Made by a program: the position numbers and the translations under genes
Shown: piece by piece, positions 6,836 to 13,138 of the stretch
Position numbering within the stretch: the stretch's first letter is position 1
Layout of the letters: each line of letters starts with the position of its first letter
The notes under the pieces: generated by a model
Seen by the model: only the letters and a program-made list of their open reading frames with translations
The model's database searches: none
What the model was told of the DNA's origin: nothing
NCBI GenBank assembly: GCA_017479785.1
Contig: JAFVBT010000110.1
Span: 1-17,952, forward strand
Length of the DNA stretch: 17,952 nt
Source of the DNA: Alphaproteobacteria bacterium
Lineage (GTDB): Bacteria; Pseudomonadota; Alphaproteobacteria; RF32; CAG-239
Direction: 5' to 3'

Positions 6836-7780
6836 ATGAATTTCTTCAAAAAAAGAGTAAAATCACGCAAAACAATTTATTATGTATGCGGTATTCCGGT
6901 ATACATAAAAAGATTAACTACGAATGATATGGCTTACAATATTTCAAAGAAAATACGCAAACTTGAAATCTGCGCCTACCCTGAAATAACATCGTTACCT
7001 CCTGCTGTCGGGCAAAAAAGAGAAATACAGTTGGCAAACCTGAAAATTCTGCTTGCCGTCGACGAGTTTTGCCGCAAACATAATATCCGCTACTGGATAA
7101 GCGACGGAACCGCACTCGGCGCAGCCCGTCACGGCGATTTTATTCCGTGGGATGACGATATTGACATATCCATGCTCCGCTCGGACTATGATAAGATGAT
7201 TGAAATTTTCAATAAAGAGAATAAAAATCCGGATCTGATATTGGAAATTTGCAGTGCACCGAAAGGAATATTTAATTTTTTAAAAATAGAACATAAACAA
7301 ATTGCCGATATATGGGTAGACATTTTCCCGTTTGATTTGTATTCCGAAAAAATCGATTCGTGGGATAAACGCATAAATTTAACGGCTCAAGCAGACAAAT
7401 TGCTTGCGAAAAATAAAAAGCGCTATAAAAAAGGCACTGATAAAAAAGTACTTCACCAATACTACCAAAATTTATATAAGCAATTTTTAAACGGAAAGAT
7501 CCCTGCGCCGGAGAAAGAATGTCCGGATATTGTCGTCGGTTTTGAATTTCACACACGGCCGAAATATTCAATGTTTTTACCATATGATTTCATCTTTCCG
7601 TTAAAAGAGATAAAATTCTGCAACCATAAATTTTTCTGCCCGAATAATATGGATGCCTATTTAACCAACCTCTTCGGGGACTATATGGATTACCCGAGTT
7701 ATCTCGATCAAATGCATACGAATATCGATAAAATGCCTATTGAAGAGGTTTTGAAAATCAAAGAATTTATCAAAAAATAA
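6836..7780 (+). CDS. LicD-family phosphotransferase
   Basis: A 314-residue LicD/nucleotidyltransferase-like protein. LicD enzymes transfer phosphocholine or a related phospho-group from a CDP-activated donor to a sugar of a surface glycan. The family signature is complete: YWISDGTALGAARHGDF followed by IPWDDDID, with Asp90-Gly-Thr and Asp106-108 plus Asp110 as the metal and nucleotide ligands. The C-terminal part keeps the lone Phe/Tyr-rich LPYDFIFPLKE segment typical of the family. AAGGAG at 6824-6829 gives a strong ribosome site. It is the last gene of the operon and is followed by a strong terminator. No licA, licB or licC homologue is in the window, so the donor could be something other than choline. 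Confidence 0.9.
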   Translation: MNFFKKRVKSRKTIYYVCGIPVYIKRLTTNDMAYNISKKIRKLEICAYPEITSLPPAVGQKREIQLANLKILLAVDEFCRKHNIRYWISDGTALGAARHGDFIPWDDDIDISMLRSDYDKMIEIFNKENKNPDLILEICSAPKGIFNFLKIEHKQIADIWVDIFPFDLYSEKIDSWDKRINLTAQADKLLAKNKKRYKKGTDKKVLHQYYQNLYKQFLNGKIPAPEKECPDIVVGFEFHTRPKYSMFLPYDFIFPLKEIKFCNHKFFCPNNMDAYLTNLFGDYMDYPSYLDQMHTNIDKMPIEEVLKIKEFIKK

Positions 7781-7783
7781 CGC

Positions 7784-7817
7784 AAAATCCCGATGTAATC
7801 ACATCGGGATTTTTTTT
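7784..7817. terminator. Bidirectional terminator between the glycan operon and fabH
   Basis: AAAATCCCGATGT (7784-7796) and ACATCGGGATTTT (7801-7813) form a perfect 13-bp stem with a 4-base loop and a T run to 7817. It stops the plus-strand operon. On the minus strand it follows the end of fabH and its own stem ends in TTTT, so it may work both ways. Confidence 0.88.
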
Positions 7818-7839
7818 ATCACTGAATTTTCCGGCAACT

Positions 7840-8814
7840 TTATAAACGAATAACCGCACCGCCCCAAGTAAAACCGGCACCCATAGCCGTTAAAACAAGC
7901 AAATCTCCTTTTTTAACCCGTCCGCTCTCAATGTTTTCGGATAATGCCAACGGAATGGAAGCCGCCGACGTATTGCCGTGATGATCGAGCGATATAATAA
8001 CCTTTTCCGGCGCAATATTCAAACGCTCACGCACACTGTCAATAATGCGAACATTGGCTTGATGCGGTATTAACCAATCAATTTGTTCTTTTTTGATATC
8101 GGCTCTTTCCAAAGCTGTTTCCGCCGCTTCTGCCAAACTGACAACGGCATGCTTGAACACTTCCTTACCGTTCATTAAAACAACTCCCGGATTTTGTGTA
8201 GAAGAAACACCGCCGGTTGTTTTCAAAAATTCGGTTTTACTGCCGTCAGAAAAAATACAGGTACTCAATACACCGGTATCTGTACTATCACCCTTGCCCT
8301 CGGCCGCACGCAAAACTGCCGCACCTGCGCCGTCACCGAACAACACACACGTGTTTCTGTCTGTCCAATCCACAATTTTAGATAAACATTCGGCGCCGAC
8401 AATTACCGCAGTTTTAACTTGTCCCAAGCGAATCATATTATCGGCCATTGTCAAAGCATATACAAAGCCCGAGCAAGCCGCAGAAATATCAAATGCCGGA
8501 ACCCCTGCTCTAAAACCCAACGAACCTGCAACCAAAGTCGCAGTTGAAGGCGTTGTTAAATCCGGTGTCACGCTGGCAACAATCAATAAATCAACATCTT
8601 GCGGAGACATACCCGCATTTTTAAGTGCCGATGCTACTGCCTTACCCGCCATAATTGACGTCGTTTCGCCTTCTGCAATATGCCGGCTGCAAATTCCGGT
8701 ACGCGTTCTAATCCATTCATCATTGGTTTCCACCATGTGTGACAAATCATCGTTTGTAAGAACTTTATTTGGTAAATAGCGGCCAAAACCGACAATTTCA
8801 CTTCTAATAAACAT
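7840..8814 (-). CDS. fabH: 3-oxoacyl-ACP synthase III (beta-ketoacyl-ACP synthase III)
   Basis: A 324-residue FabH of full family length. It condenses an acyl-CoA primer with malonyl-ACP to start fatty acid synthesis in the cytosol. The catalytic triad is intact: Cys114 in SAACSGF, His251 in IPHQAN and Asn281 in HHGNTSAAS. The C-terminus GAGFTWGGAVIRL is standard. The start codon lies 11 bases inside the 3' end of plsX, and AGGA upstream falls within plsX, so translation is coupled. rpmF-plsX-fabH is a widespread bacterial operon that ties ribosomal protein output to phospholipid synthesis. In many alphaproteobacteria ihfA follows; here a terminator and convergent genes follow instead. Confidence 0.97.
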   Translation of the reverse strand: MFIRSEIVGFGRYLPNKVLTNDDLSHMVETNDEWIRTRTGICSRHIAEGETTSIMAGKAVASALKNAGMSPQDVDLLIVASVTPDLTTPSTATLVAGSLGFRAGVPAFDISAACSGFVYALTMADNMIRLGQVKTAVIVGAECLSKIVDWTDRNTCVLFGDGAGAAVLRAAEGKGDSTDTGVLSTCIFSDGSKTEFLKTTGGVSSTQNPGVVLMNGKEVFKHAVVSLAEAAETALERADIKKEQIDWLIPHQANVRIIDSVRERLNIAPEKVIISLDHHGNTSAASIPLALSENIESGRVKKGDLLVLTAMGAGFTWGGAVIRL

Positions 8815-9868
8815 CGTATAAAATATCCTGAGACAACTCGTCTAAATCAACATGTTCAACTTCATCGCGAATTGTTTGAACAAAATCCTGACGCACCAAT
8901 TTTGCGGCATTATCAATGGCATAAGAATATCCCAACGAATCTGTTCCGCCATGACTTTTAACCGATAATCCGTTCAAACCGACGAACATGGCACCGTTAT
9001 ACTTCCGCGGATCCATTTTCTTTTTCATTGTCCAAATAATCGGCAATAAAAATGGTAAGCCGATCTTTGCCCAAACGGAATTTTTAATGGTACTTTTAAG
9101 TAAGCCTGACACCAATTTTGCCGTTCCTTCCATTGTTTTGAGCGCAATGTTACCGGTAAATCCGTCCGAAACAATCACATCGGCATATCCTTCACTGATT
9201 TGGTGCGGCTCAATATAACCGATAAAATTCAAATCAAGATGTGTATTTTTAATCATCTTTGCGGCCTGATGAATTTCTTCACTACCTTTCATTTCTTCGG
9301 CACCGATGTTCAACAAGGCGATTCGCGGACGTTCAATTTCCAGTGTGTGACGCGCCAAAATATTACCGATAATTGCAAATTCCGCCAAATTTATGGCGCT
9401 GCACTCGGTATTTGCCCCCAAATCAAGCATCACACACATTCCGTCTTTGTGCGGAATATTGGTACAAATTGCCGGACGATGGACGCGCTGTATGGTTTTT
9501 AACAGCATTTTGGATATAGCCATTAACGCACCGGTATTGCCGGCAGAAATAATTGCACGGGCATCACCTTTGCGAACGGCATCAATTGCCATATACATAC
9601 TGGTGTTTTTATTACGAATAACTTGAGAAGGCTTATCTTCGTTTCTGACAACTTCAGTACTGTGAATCACTGTGCAAAAATTTTTAAGCTCCGAAAACTT
9701 AGCCATTTCCGCATTAACTTTTGCTTCATCGCCAAACAACACAAACTTAATATCCGGATTATTTTTGTGAGCAATATGAATTCCCTCAACAACGATGCGA
9801 GGGGAATTATCTCCCCCCATAGCATCCACGGATATGACCAGATTACTATCAGACACAACCTGCTCCAT
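8804..9868 (-). CDS. plsX: Phosphate acyltransferase PlsX
   Basis: A 354-residue PlsX, normal length. The enzyme makes acyl-phosphate from acyl-ACP, feeding PlsY for phosphatidic acid synthesis at the inner face of the membrane. Signature segments include ISVDAMGGDNSP near the N-terminus, AIISAGNTGALMA, MLDLGANTEC and DGFTGNIALKTMEGTAK. The start at 9868 has no good Shine-Dalgarno sequence. The first ten residues before ISVDAMGGD are longer than in many relatives, so the start is slightly uncertain. It lies 19 bases after rpmF and overlaps fabH by 11 bases. Confidence 0.96.
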   Translation of the reverse strand: MEQVVSDSNLVISVDAMGGDNSPRIVVEGIHIAHKNNPDIKFVLFGDEAKVNAEMAKFSELKNFCTVIHSTEVVRNEDKPSQVIRNKNTSMYMAIDAVRKGDARAIISAGNTGALMAISKMLLKTIQRVHRPAICTNIPHKDGMCVMLDLGANTECSAINLAEFAIIGNILARHTLEIERPRIALLNIGAEEMKGSEEIHQAAKMIKNTHLDLNFIGYIEPHQISEGYADVIVSDGFTGNIALKTMEGTAKLVSGLLKSTIKNSVWAKIGLPFLLPIIWTMKKKMDPRKYNGAMFVGLNGLSVKSHGGTDSLGYSYAIDNAAKLVRQDFVQTIRDEVEHVDLDELSQDILYDVY

Positions 9869-9887
9869 ATTCTAGAAATTAAAAGAC

Positions 9888-10073
9888 TTATTTTGCTTCC
9901 TTATGCGCAACGACATCTTTGCCGTCATATTGACCGCATTTCGGGCAAACGTGGTGAGGTCTTTTCAATTCGCCGCAATTCGGGCATTCTTGATAAGAAC
10001 TCGGTGTCAACGCATCATGTGCACGACGCATATCGCGACGAGATTTAGATACTTTTTTCTTAGGTGTAGCCAT
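9888..10073 (-). CDS. rpmF: 50S ribosomal protein L32
   Basis: A 61-residue L32. It starts [21 protein letters not shown], as usual for alphaproteobacterial L32, and keeps both halves of the zinc ribbon: CPNCG and CPKCG. The zinc-binding (C+) form is therefore encoded. It is the first gene of the rpmF-plsX-fabH operon. Two weak promoter candidates lie upstream on the minus strand (TTGCAA at 10203-10208 with TACAAC at 10180-10185, spacing 17; TTGCTT at 10147-10152 with TGCTAA at 10123-10128, spacing 18). Neither is convincing. Confidence 0.97.
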   Translation of the reverse strand: MATPKKKVSKSRRDMRRAHDALTPSSYQECPNCGELKRPHHVCPKCGQYDGKDVVAHKEAK

Positions 10074-10259
10074 TTCTTTTCTCTTTATTGTTAATTAATT
10101 ACACAAACATTCGGCGCTATGTTTAGCACAGCTTTATCTAAAAAGCAAGCAAAAAAAGCTTTCCCGAATGATTAGGTGTGTTGTATATGCATTTTTTTCT
10201 TTTTGCAAGCATTTTTTACAAGCTTGTGTCAAAATTTATATATTATTCCGAAAAAGCAC

Positions 10260-10291
10260 AAAAAAAGCGACACTTCTCGCAGTGCCGCTTT
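10260..10291 (-). terminator. Rho-independent terminator of the alpha-CTD-like gene
   Basis: On the minus strand AAAGCG-G-CACT pairs with AGTG-T-CGCTTT around a G-U pair, followed by a run of T residues (plus-strand A run 10260-10266). It lies about 50 bases past the stop codon at 10343. Confidence 0.8.
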
Positions 10292-10342
10292 CTTTTTTAT
10301 AATTACAGATAAGTCTTGATATCCTTCTGTTATTGCGTGTGG

Positions 10343-10726
10343 TTAATCGCACAATTGCAAGTCCACTTTTGCAAGAGCCAAACACAGATTGGCCATAGAT
10401 TTAGAGCCAAAATTTCTGGTCTGTTCCAAATCTCCTTTGCGACACTTTACAATATCTCTCACAGTCTTAACACCGTGATAACTCAAAGTATTATAGATTC
10501 TCGCCACATTACCGGAGCAGTAATTATCTAAAAAGGTCGCAATATCCCAATTCAATAGTTCGTCTGATGCCGGGGCCGCTGCAGAAAACAGTTTGTTAAC
10601 TTTTTCTCCATATACAACGACAGCCTTACGGAAATCATCATCAACGTTTTCTTGATATTCCTTTAAATAAGCGTCAATCAACTCCGGGCTGCCTGTTTTC
10701 AGCAATAGTTGTTCAAATTTGTTCAT
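10343..10726 (-). CDS. Free-standing RNA polymerase alpha-CTD-like protein
   Basis: A 127-residue cytoplasmic protein. Residues 75-125 resemble the C-terminal domain of RNA polymerase alpha: ARIYNTLSYHGVKTVRDIV, then a spacer, then LEQTRNFGSKSMANL, the helix-hairpin-helix core that in alpha reads RNFGxKS. In RNA polymerase that domain contacts UP-element DNA and activators. The N-terminal 60 residues are helical and acidic and do not resemble the alpha N-terminal domain, so this is not rpoA. It could regulate transcription or bind DNA; function is inferred from fold only. The frame extends to 10843, but a -10 element at 10764-10769 and poor composition upstream favour ATG 10726 despite a weak ribosome site. 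It is monocistronic with its own terminator. Confidence 0.75.
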   Translation of the reverse strand: MNKFEQLLLKTGSPELIDAYLKEYQENVDDDFRKAVVVYGEKVNKLFSAAAPASDELLNWDIATFLDNYCSGNVARIYNTLSYHGVKTVRDIVKCRKGDLEQTRNFGSKSMANLCLALAKVDLQLCD

Positions 10727-10763
10727 AAGCAATAATTTTTTAATGATTATACATTTTGTCATA

Positions 10764-10791
10764 ATTATAGTTTTTATAACGCGAACCATAA
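10764..10791 (-). promoter_or_regulatory. Candidate promoter of the alpha-CTD-like gene
   Basis: On the minus strand a perfect TATAAT (10764-10769) is preceded at 16 bases by a weak TTATGG (10786-10791). It would give a leader of about 30 bases before ATG 10726, and it makes the longer upstream starts unlikely. Confidence 0.45.
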
Positions 10792-10950
10792 TTCTAATAT
10801 GAAGCAAAGTCAAGAAAATTATACCCGAACATTCATACATCACCTCAGTTTAATATCTATAAAGGCTTAAACCAAAGAGCATAGGCTTAATCACAAAAGT
10901 TTCGCAAGTATTTTCCATACTCTGTGTTTGTTGAAATCATCAGAGTTTAT

Positions 10951-11067
10951 ATGAATTGCAGTGCTGCCCAATATGGACAAGGTGGTGCTGATATGGCAAT
11001 GCTCGCATCAAATCTTAGAGAATGGAATGATAAGCGAACTGGTTCAAATACTCTTGACAGTAGCTAG
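10951..11067 (+). pseudogene. Short orphan reading frame, possible gene remnant
   Basis: A 38-codon frame starting at ATG 10951 and open upstream to 10891 (59 codons in all). Its composition looks protein-like (AAQYGQGGADMAMLASNL, then EWNDKRTGSN), unlike random DNA here. There is no ribosome-binding site and no recognisable family. It sits in the gene-poor stretch next to the duplicated tRNA end, so a 3' remnant of a lost gene is the best guess. It could also be chance. Confidence 0.3.
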
Positions 11068-11130
11068 GGTAACAGGGTAATCAGTATGCTAACAAAATAG
11101 GAACCTCAAAATGTTGTTTTTTTATATTCA

Positions 11131-11149
11131 GCCCGACCCAAGTGGGTCG
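11131..11149. repeat. Palindromic direct repeat, copy 1
   Basis: GCCCGACCCAAGTGGGTCG, an inverted repeat with arms CGACCCA and TGGGTCG. An identical 19-base copy lies at 11390-11408. Part of it (CCCGACCCA) also occurs within the tRNA-Thr gene at the T-arm/variable-loop side. Confidence 0.75.
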
Positions 11150-11172
11150 TCCGTTCGGCTCTTGTACCACCA

Positions 11173-11199
11173 ACAAAAAAAACGCCCTTACGGACGGTT
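11173..11199 (-). terminator. Terminator-like hairpin after the tRNA remnant
   Basis: On the minus strand AACCGTCC and GGGCGTT pair with one bulged base around loop GTAA and are followed by eight T residues. It stands to the tRNA remnant as the 11435-11479 hairpin stands to the intact tRNA gene. Confidence 0.6.
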
Positions 11200-11200
11200 A

Positions 11201-11227
11201 TTTTATTGGTGCCAACTTAAGAGACTC
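11201..11227 (-). repeat. Remnant of tRNA-Thr 3' end, possible att site
   Basis: TTTTATTGGTGCCAAC (11201-11216) is identical to 11473-11488, which covers the 3' end of the tRNA-Thr gene including CCA and the bases after it. The match continues with one inserted base through GAGACTC of the T-arm. The rest of the tRNA is absent. Either a mobile element once integrated at the tRNA 3' end, or a tandem tRNA gene decayed. Confidence 0.65.
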
Positions 11228-11355
11228 TCTTCTTGTTTAAGTTTACTTTCTTTATTATTTAATTTGAAAACTTAAACTTCGGTCACTCGGTTGCGATTTG
11301 TTCGCCGCACATCGCTTGCGCTTGTTTGCTCACAAGCAACCTTCGCCCGTCGTTA

Positions 11356-11380
11356 AAAATTGCTCCACCGGAGCAATTTT
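11356..11380. terminator. Perfect hairpin, terminator-like
   Basis: AAAATTGCTCC and GGAGCAATTTT form a perfect 11-bp stem with a 3-base loop (ACC). It ends in TTTT on either strand. No gene ends next to it on either side, so the transcript it would stop is unknown. Confidence 0.5.
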
Positions 11381-11389
11381 ATTCCTCCG

Positions 11390-11408
11390 GCCCGACCCAA
11401 GTGGGTCG
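11390..11408. repeat. Palindromic direct repeat, copy 2
   Basis: Identical to 11131-11149. In both places it is followed within 30 bases by GCTCTTG, then a terminator-like hairpin, then the tRNA 3' end, so the whole block appears duplicated and diverged. Confidence 0.75.
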
Positions 11409-11434
11409 GAAGTTCCTATCTAGCTCTTGCAATA

Positions 11435-11479
11435 AATAAAAAGAAGAAACCACCATGCAGGTGGTTTCTTCTTTTTATT
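11435..11479 (-). terminator. Terminator of the tRNA-Thr gene
   Basis: A perfect 20-bp inverted repeat (11435-11454 and 11460-11479) with loop ATGCA. The stem carries GGTGG/CCACC at its top and an A/T-rich base, so the minus-strand transcript ends in a U-rich arm. Its last base is the terminal A of the tRNA CCA, so the mature 3' end must be cut from the stem. Confidence 0.8.
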
Positions 11480-11554
11480 GGTGCCAACAGAGAGACTCGA
11501 ACTCCCGACCCACTGATTACAAATCAGTAGCTCTACCAACTGAGCTATGTTGGC
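11479..11554 (-). tRNA. tRNA-Thr (anticodon TGT)
   Basis: A 76-base tRNA with encoded CCA. The acceptor stem GCCAACA/TGTTGGC is perfect, the D-arm reads GCTCAGTTGGTAGAGC, the anticodon stem ACTGA/TCAGT holds loop TTTGTAA (anticodon TGT, reading ACA-type Thr codons), and the T-loop is TTCGAGT with one G-U pair in its stem. The discriminator base is A. All parts agree with bacterial tRNA-Thr. Confidence 0.97.
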
Positions 11555-11569
11555 GTCGCATCACGCTGT

Positions 11570-11598
11570 TTTATATAACGTCATTTTTTGATTGTCAA
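11570..11598 (-). promoter_or_regulatory. Strong sigma-70 promoter of tRNA-Thr
   Basis: On the minus strand TTGACA (11593-11598), 17 bases, TATAAA (11570-11575). Transcription would start about 9 bases before the mature tRNA 5' end. Confidence 0.8.
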
Positions 11599-11618
11599 CA
11601 TATATTTGTATTTTTTTA

Positions 11619-11647
11619 TTGATTTATGTGTATTTCAGCTATATATT
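11619..11647 (+). promoter_or_regulatory. Sigma-70 promoter of the mlaA-mlaC pair
   Basis: TTGATT (11619-11624), 17 bases, TATATT (11642-11647). The start of transcription near 11654 leaves a leader of about 18 bases to ATG 11672 and rules against the TTG at 11588 as start. Confidence 0.6.
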
Positions 11648-11671
11648 AGGCCAAAACAACGAGAGAAAGAA

Positions 11672-12445
11672 ATGAGAAGTTTAAAAACAAACATAATAAT
11701 TATGCTGATTTCAGCAGTGCTTTTCCACATTACCCTGGCTTGGGCAACTGATGACGATTCGGCACTGGAAACCTATAATCGTGCAATGTTTAACTTCAAC
11801 ACGGCTGCCGATGATTATGTCATTAAACCGGTTGCCAAAGGTTACCGCGCCGTCACAACGGAATTTATTCGTGAGCGTGTCCGCAATTTCTTTGGCAATC
11901 TCAAAGAACCGGCTACAACGATTAACCACTCACTACAAGGAAATTTTGCCGATTCCGGAAAATCTCTCGGGCGCTTTGTAATCAACTCAACGCTCGGTCT
12001 TTTGGGAACTTTTGACGTTGCCAACGGTTGGGGATTGCCTAAAAACAAAACCGGATTTGATACAACTCTTGCAAAATGGTGCGTTCCGGATGGACCTTTT
12101 ATTGTTTTACCGCTTTTTGGGCCAAGCACACCGCGTGCCACAGTCGGTTTAGTTGCCGACGACGTTGCCGATCCGATATATTGGGCTGATTACTATGCAA
12201 CATTCGGTAATGATTTGGAGAGATACAGTTTTTATTATGGTCTGACAACGCTCGGATTTATCAGTTTGCGTGAACAAAATATAGAGCTTTTGGATAAACT
12301 GACGGCAAATTCCGTGGATGTGTACAGCACCGTTAAATCGGCATACATTCAAAACCGCTTAAAAATCGGCAGTTGCGCCGGTCAAAAAACCGAAAACAAC
12401 GACAGTTACGATTTTGATTTTGATGATGAAGATGACTTTGAATAA
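11672..12445 (+). CDS. mlaA: MlaA/VacJ-family outer-membrane lipid asymmetry protein
   Basis: A 257-residue MlaA/VacJ homologue. The family removes misplaced phospholipids from the outer leaflet of the outer membrane and hands them to periplasmic MlaC. Conserved segments are present: ALETYNRAMFNFN (residues 31-43), VRNFFGNLKEPATTINH, GRFVINSTLGLLGTFDVA and a WCVPDGPFIVLPLFGPS block. The signal peptide ends AWA-TDDD and has no lipobox Cys, unlike E. coli MlaA, so type I cleavage is predicted. The last 15 residues are almost all Asp, Glu and Phe (DFDFDDEDDFE). The ribosome site (GAGAGAAAG) is weak. mlaC follows after 21 bases, the expected partner. Confidence 0.92.
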   Translation: MRSLKTNIIIMLISAVLFHITLAWATDDDSALETYNRAMFNFNTAADDYVIKPVAKGYRAVTTEFIRERVRNFFGNLKEPATTINHSLQGNFADSGKSLGRFVINSTLGLLGTFDVANGWGLPKNKTGFDTTLAKWCVPDGPFIVLPLFGPSTPRATVGLVADDVADPIYWADYYATFGNDLERYSFYYGLTTLGFISLREQNIELLDKLTANSVDVYSTVKSAYIQNRLKIGSCAGQKTENNDSYDFDFDDEDDFE

Positions 12446-12466
12446 TTTAATATGAGGACGAAATAA

Positions 12467-13063
12467 ATGAAAAAACTTTACGCCTTGTTATTTTCCGCGT
12501 TTATGCTTTTAGCCGATAATGCTCGGGCAGACGTTAATCCGGCAGATGCAGAAAATTTTGTAAAAAACGTTACGCAAACCGGTATTGAGGAGTTAATTAA
12601 TTCTAATGCGTCAACTGCTGAAAAAAAAGAACGTTTTACTAAATTGTTTAATCAGGACTTGGACTTGGATTTTATCGGCAAATTTGTTTTGGGGCGTTAT
12701 TGGCGAACAGCCACTCCTAAGCAACAGGAAGAATTCATCAGCGTTTATCGCAAACTCAATATTCAAACTTGGTCGGAACGCTTTGACGATTTCAAAGGAA
12801 AACATTTTGAATTTTTAGGTACTGAAAACTCAAAATCAGAAGATCAGATATTTGTTAATACGCAAGTACCGATGGACGAAGGAAAACCTGCATCCGTAAA
12901 ATGGCGCGTCAAAAAGACCGGCGGTAATCTACGCATTGTAGATATCATCATTGAAAATGTCAGTCTGGCACAAACAGCTCGCAGCGAATACACTTCTTAT
13001 ATTCAGAAGTCGCCGAACGGCATAGACGGTTTAATTCAGGAATTAAAAGCCAAACTGAAATAG
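12467..13063 (+). CDS. mlaC: MlaC/Ttg2D-family periplasmic phospholipid-binding protein
   Basis: A 198-residue periplasmic protein of the MlaC (Ttg2D) family. Residues 1-21 form a signal peptide ending ARA. The mature part shows FNQDLDLDFIGKFVLGRYWRTATPKQQEEF, the most conserved family segment (read in two parts: the DLDFIGKFVLGRYWR core and the TPKQQEEF helix), and the strand-rich half that binds a phospholipid acyl chain (VKWRVKKTGGNLRIVDIIIENVSLA). It should shuttle lipid between MlaA at the outer membrane and an MlaFEDB-type ABC transporter, which is not in the window. AGGACG precedes the start. It is co-transcribed with mlaA. A 12-bp inverted repeat starts at its stop codon. Confidence 0.93.
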   Translation: MKKLYALLFSAFMLLADNARADVNPADAENFVKNVTQTGIEELINSNASTAEKKERFTKLFNQDLDLDFIGKFVLGRYWRTATPKQQEEFISVYRKLNIQTWSERFDDFKGKHFEFLGTENSKSEDQIFVNTQVPMDEGKPASVKWRVKKTGGNLRIVDIIIENVSLAQTARSEYTSYIQKSPNGIDGLIQELKAKLK

Positions 13064-13097
13064 AATATTTTATATATTGAAATTCATAAAATATTCT
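13062..13097. repeat. 12-bp inverted repeat after mlaC, over a promoter
   Basis: AGAATATTTTAT (13062-13073) and ATAAAATATTCT (13086-13097) are perfectly complementary with a 12-base spacer. The left arm begins within the mlaC stop codon. There is no T run, so it is a poor terminator. It spans the -35 element of the candidate promoter at 13077-13105 and could be an operator, or an mRNA 3'-end stabiliser. Confidence 0.7.
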
Positions 13098-13105
13098 GCT
13101 ATATT
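13077..13105 (+). promoter_or_regulatory. Candidate promoter upstream of the small ORF at 13139
   Basis: TTGAAA (13077-13082), 17 bases, TATATT (13100-13105). Transcription would start near 13112. It overlaps the inverted repeat at 13062-13097. Confidence 0.5.
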
Positions 13106-13138
13106 ATCCTCGTCTTTGGAACTGTGTGGGTTACTCGG

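Larger units (their letters stand above)
11068..11472. other. Gene-free stretch with repeats and hairpins beside tRNA-Thr
   Basis: No convincing reading frame. The stretch holds an 8-bp tandem duplication (AGGGTAAC, AGGGTAAT) at 11066-11081, two copies of a palindromic repeat, a tRNA 3'-end remnant with its own terminator-like hairpin, an inverted repeat pairing GTTTAAGTTT near 11235 with AAACTTAAAC near 11270, and a GC-richer islet at about 11280-11360 with further small hairpins. The islet differs in base composition from the AT-rich spacers elsewhere in the window. Confidence 0.55.

Noticed and set aside
8093..8779. Long plus-strand frame opposite fabH
   Set aside because: An antisense shadow of a gene with intact catalytic residues. 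The same applies to plus-strand frames opposite plsX and rpoC, such as 15587-16225.
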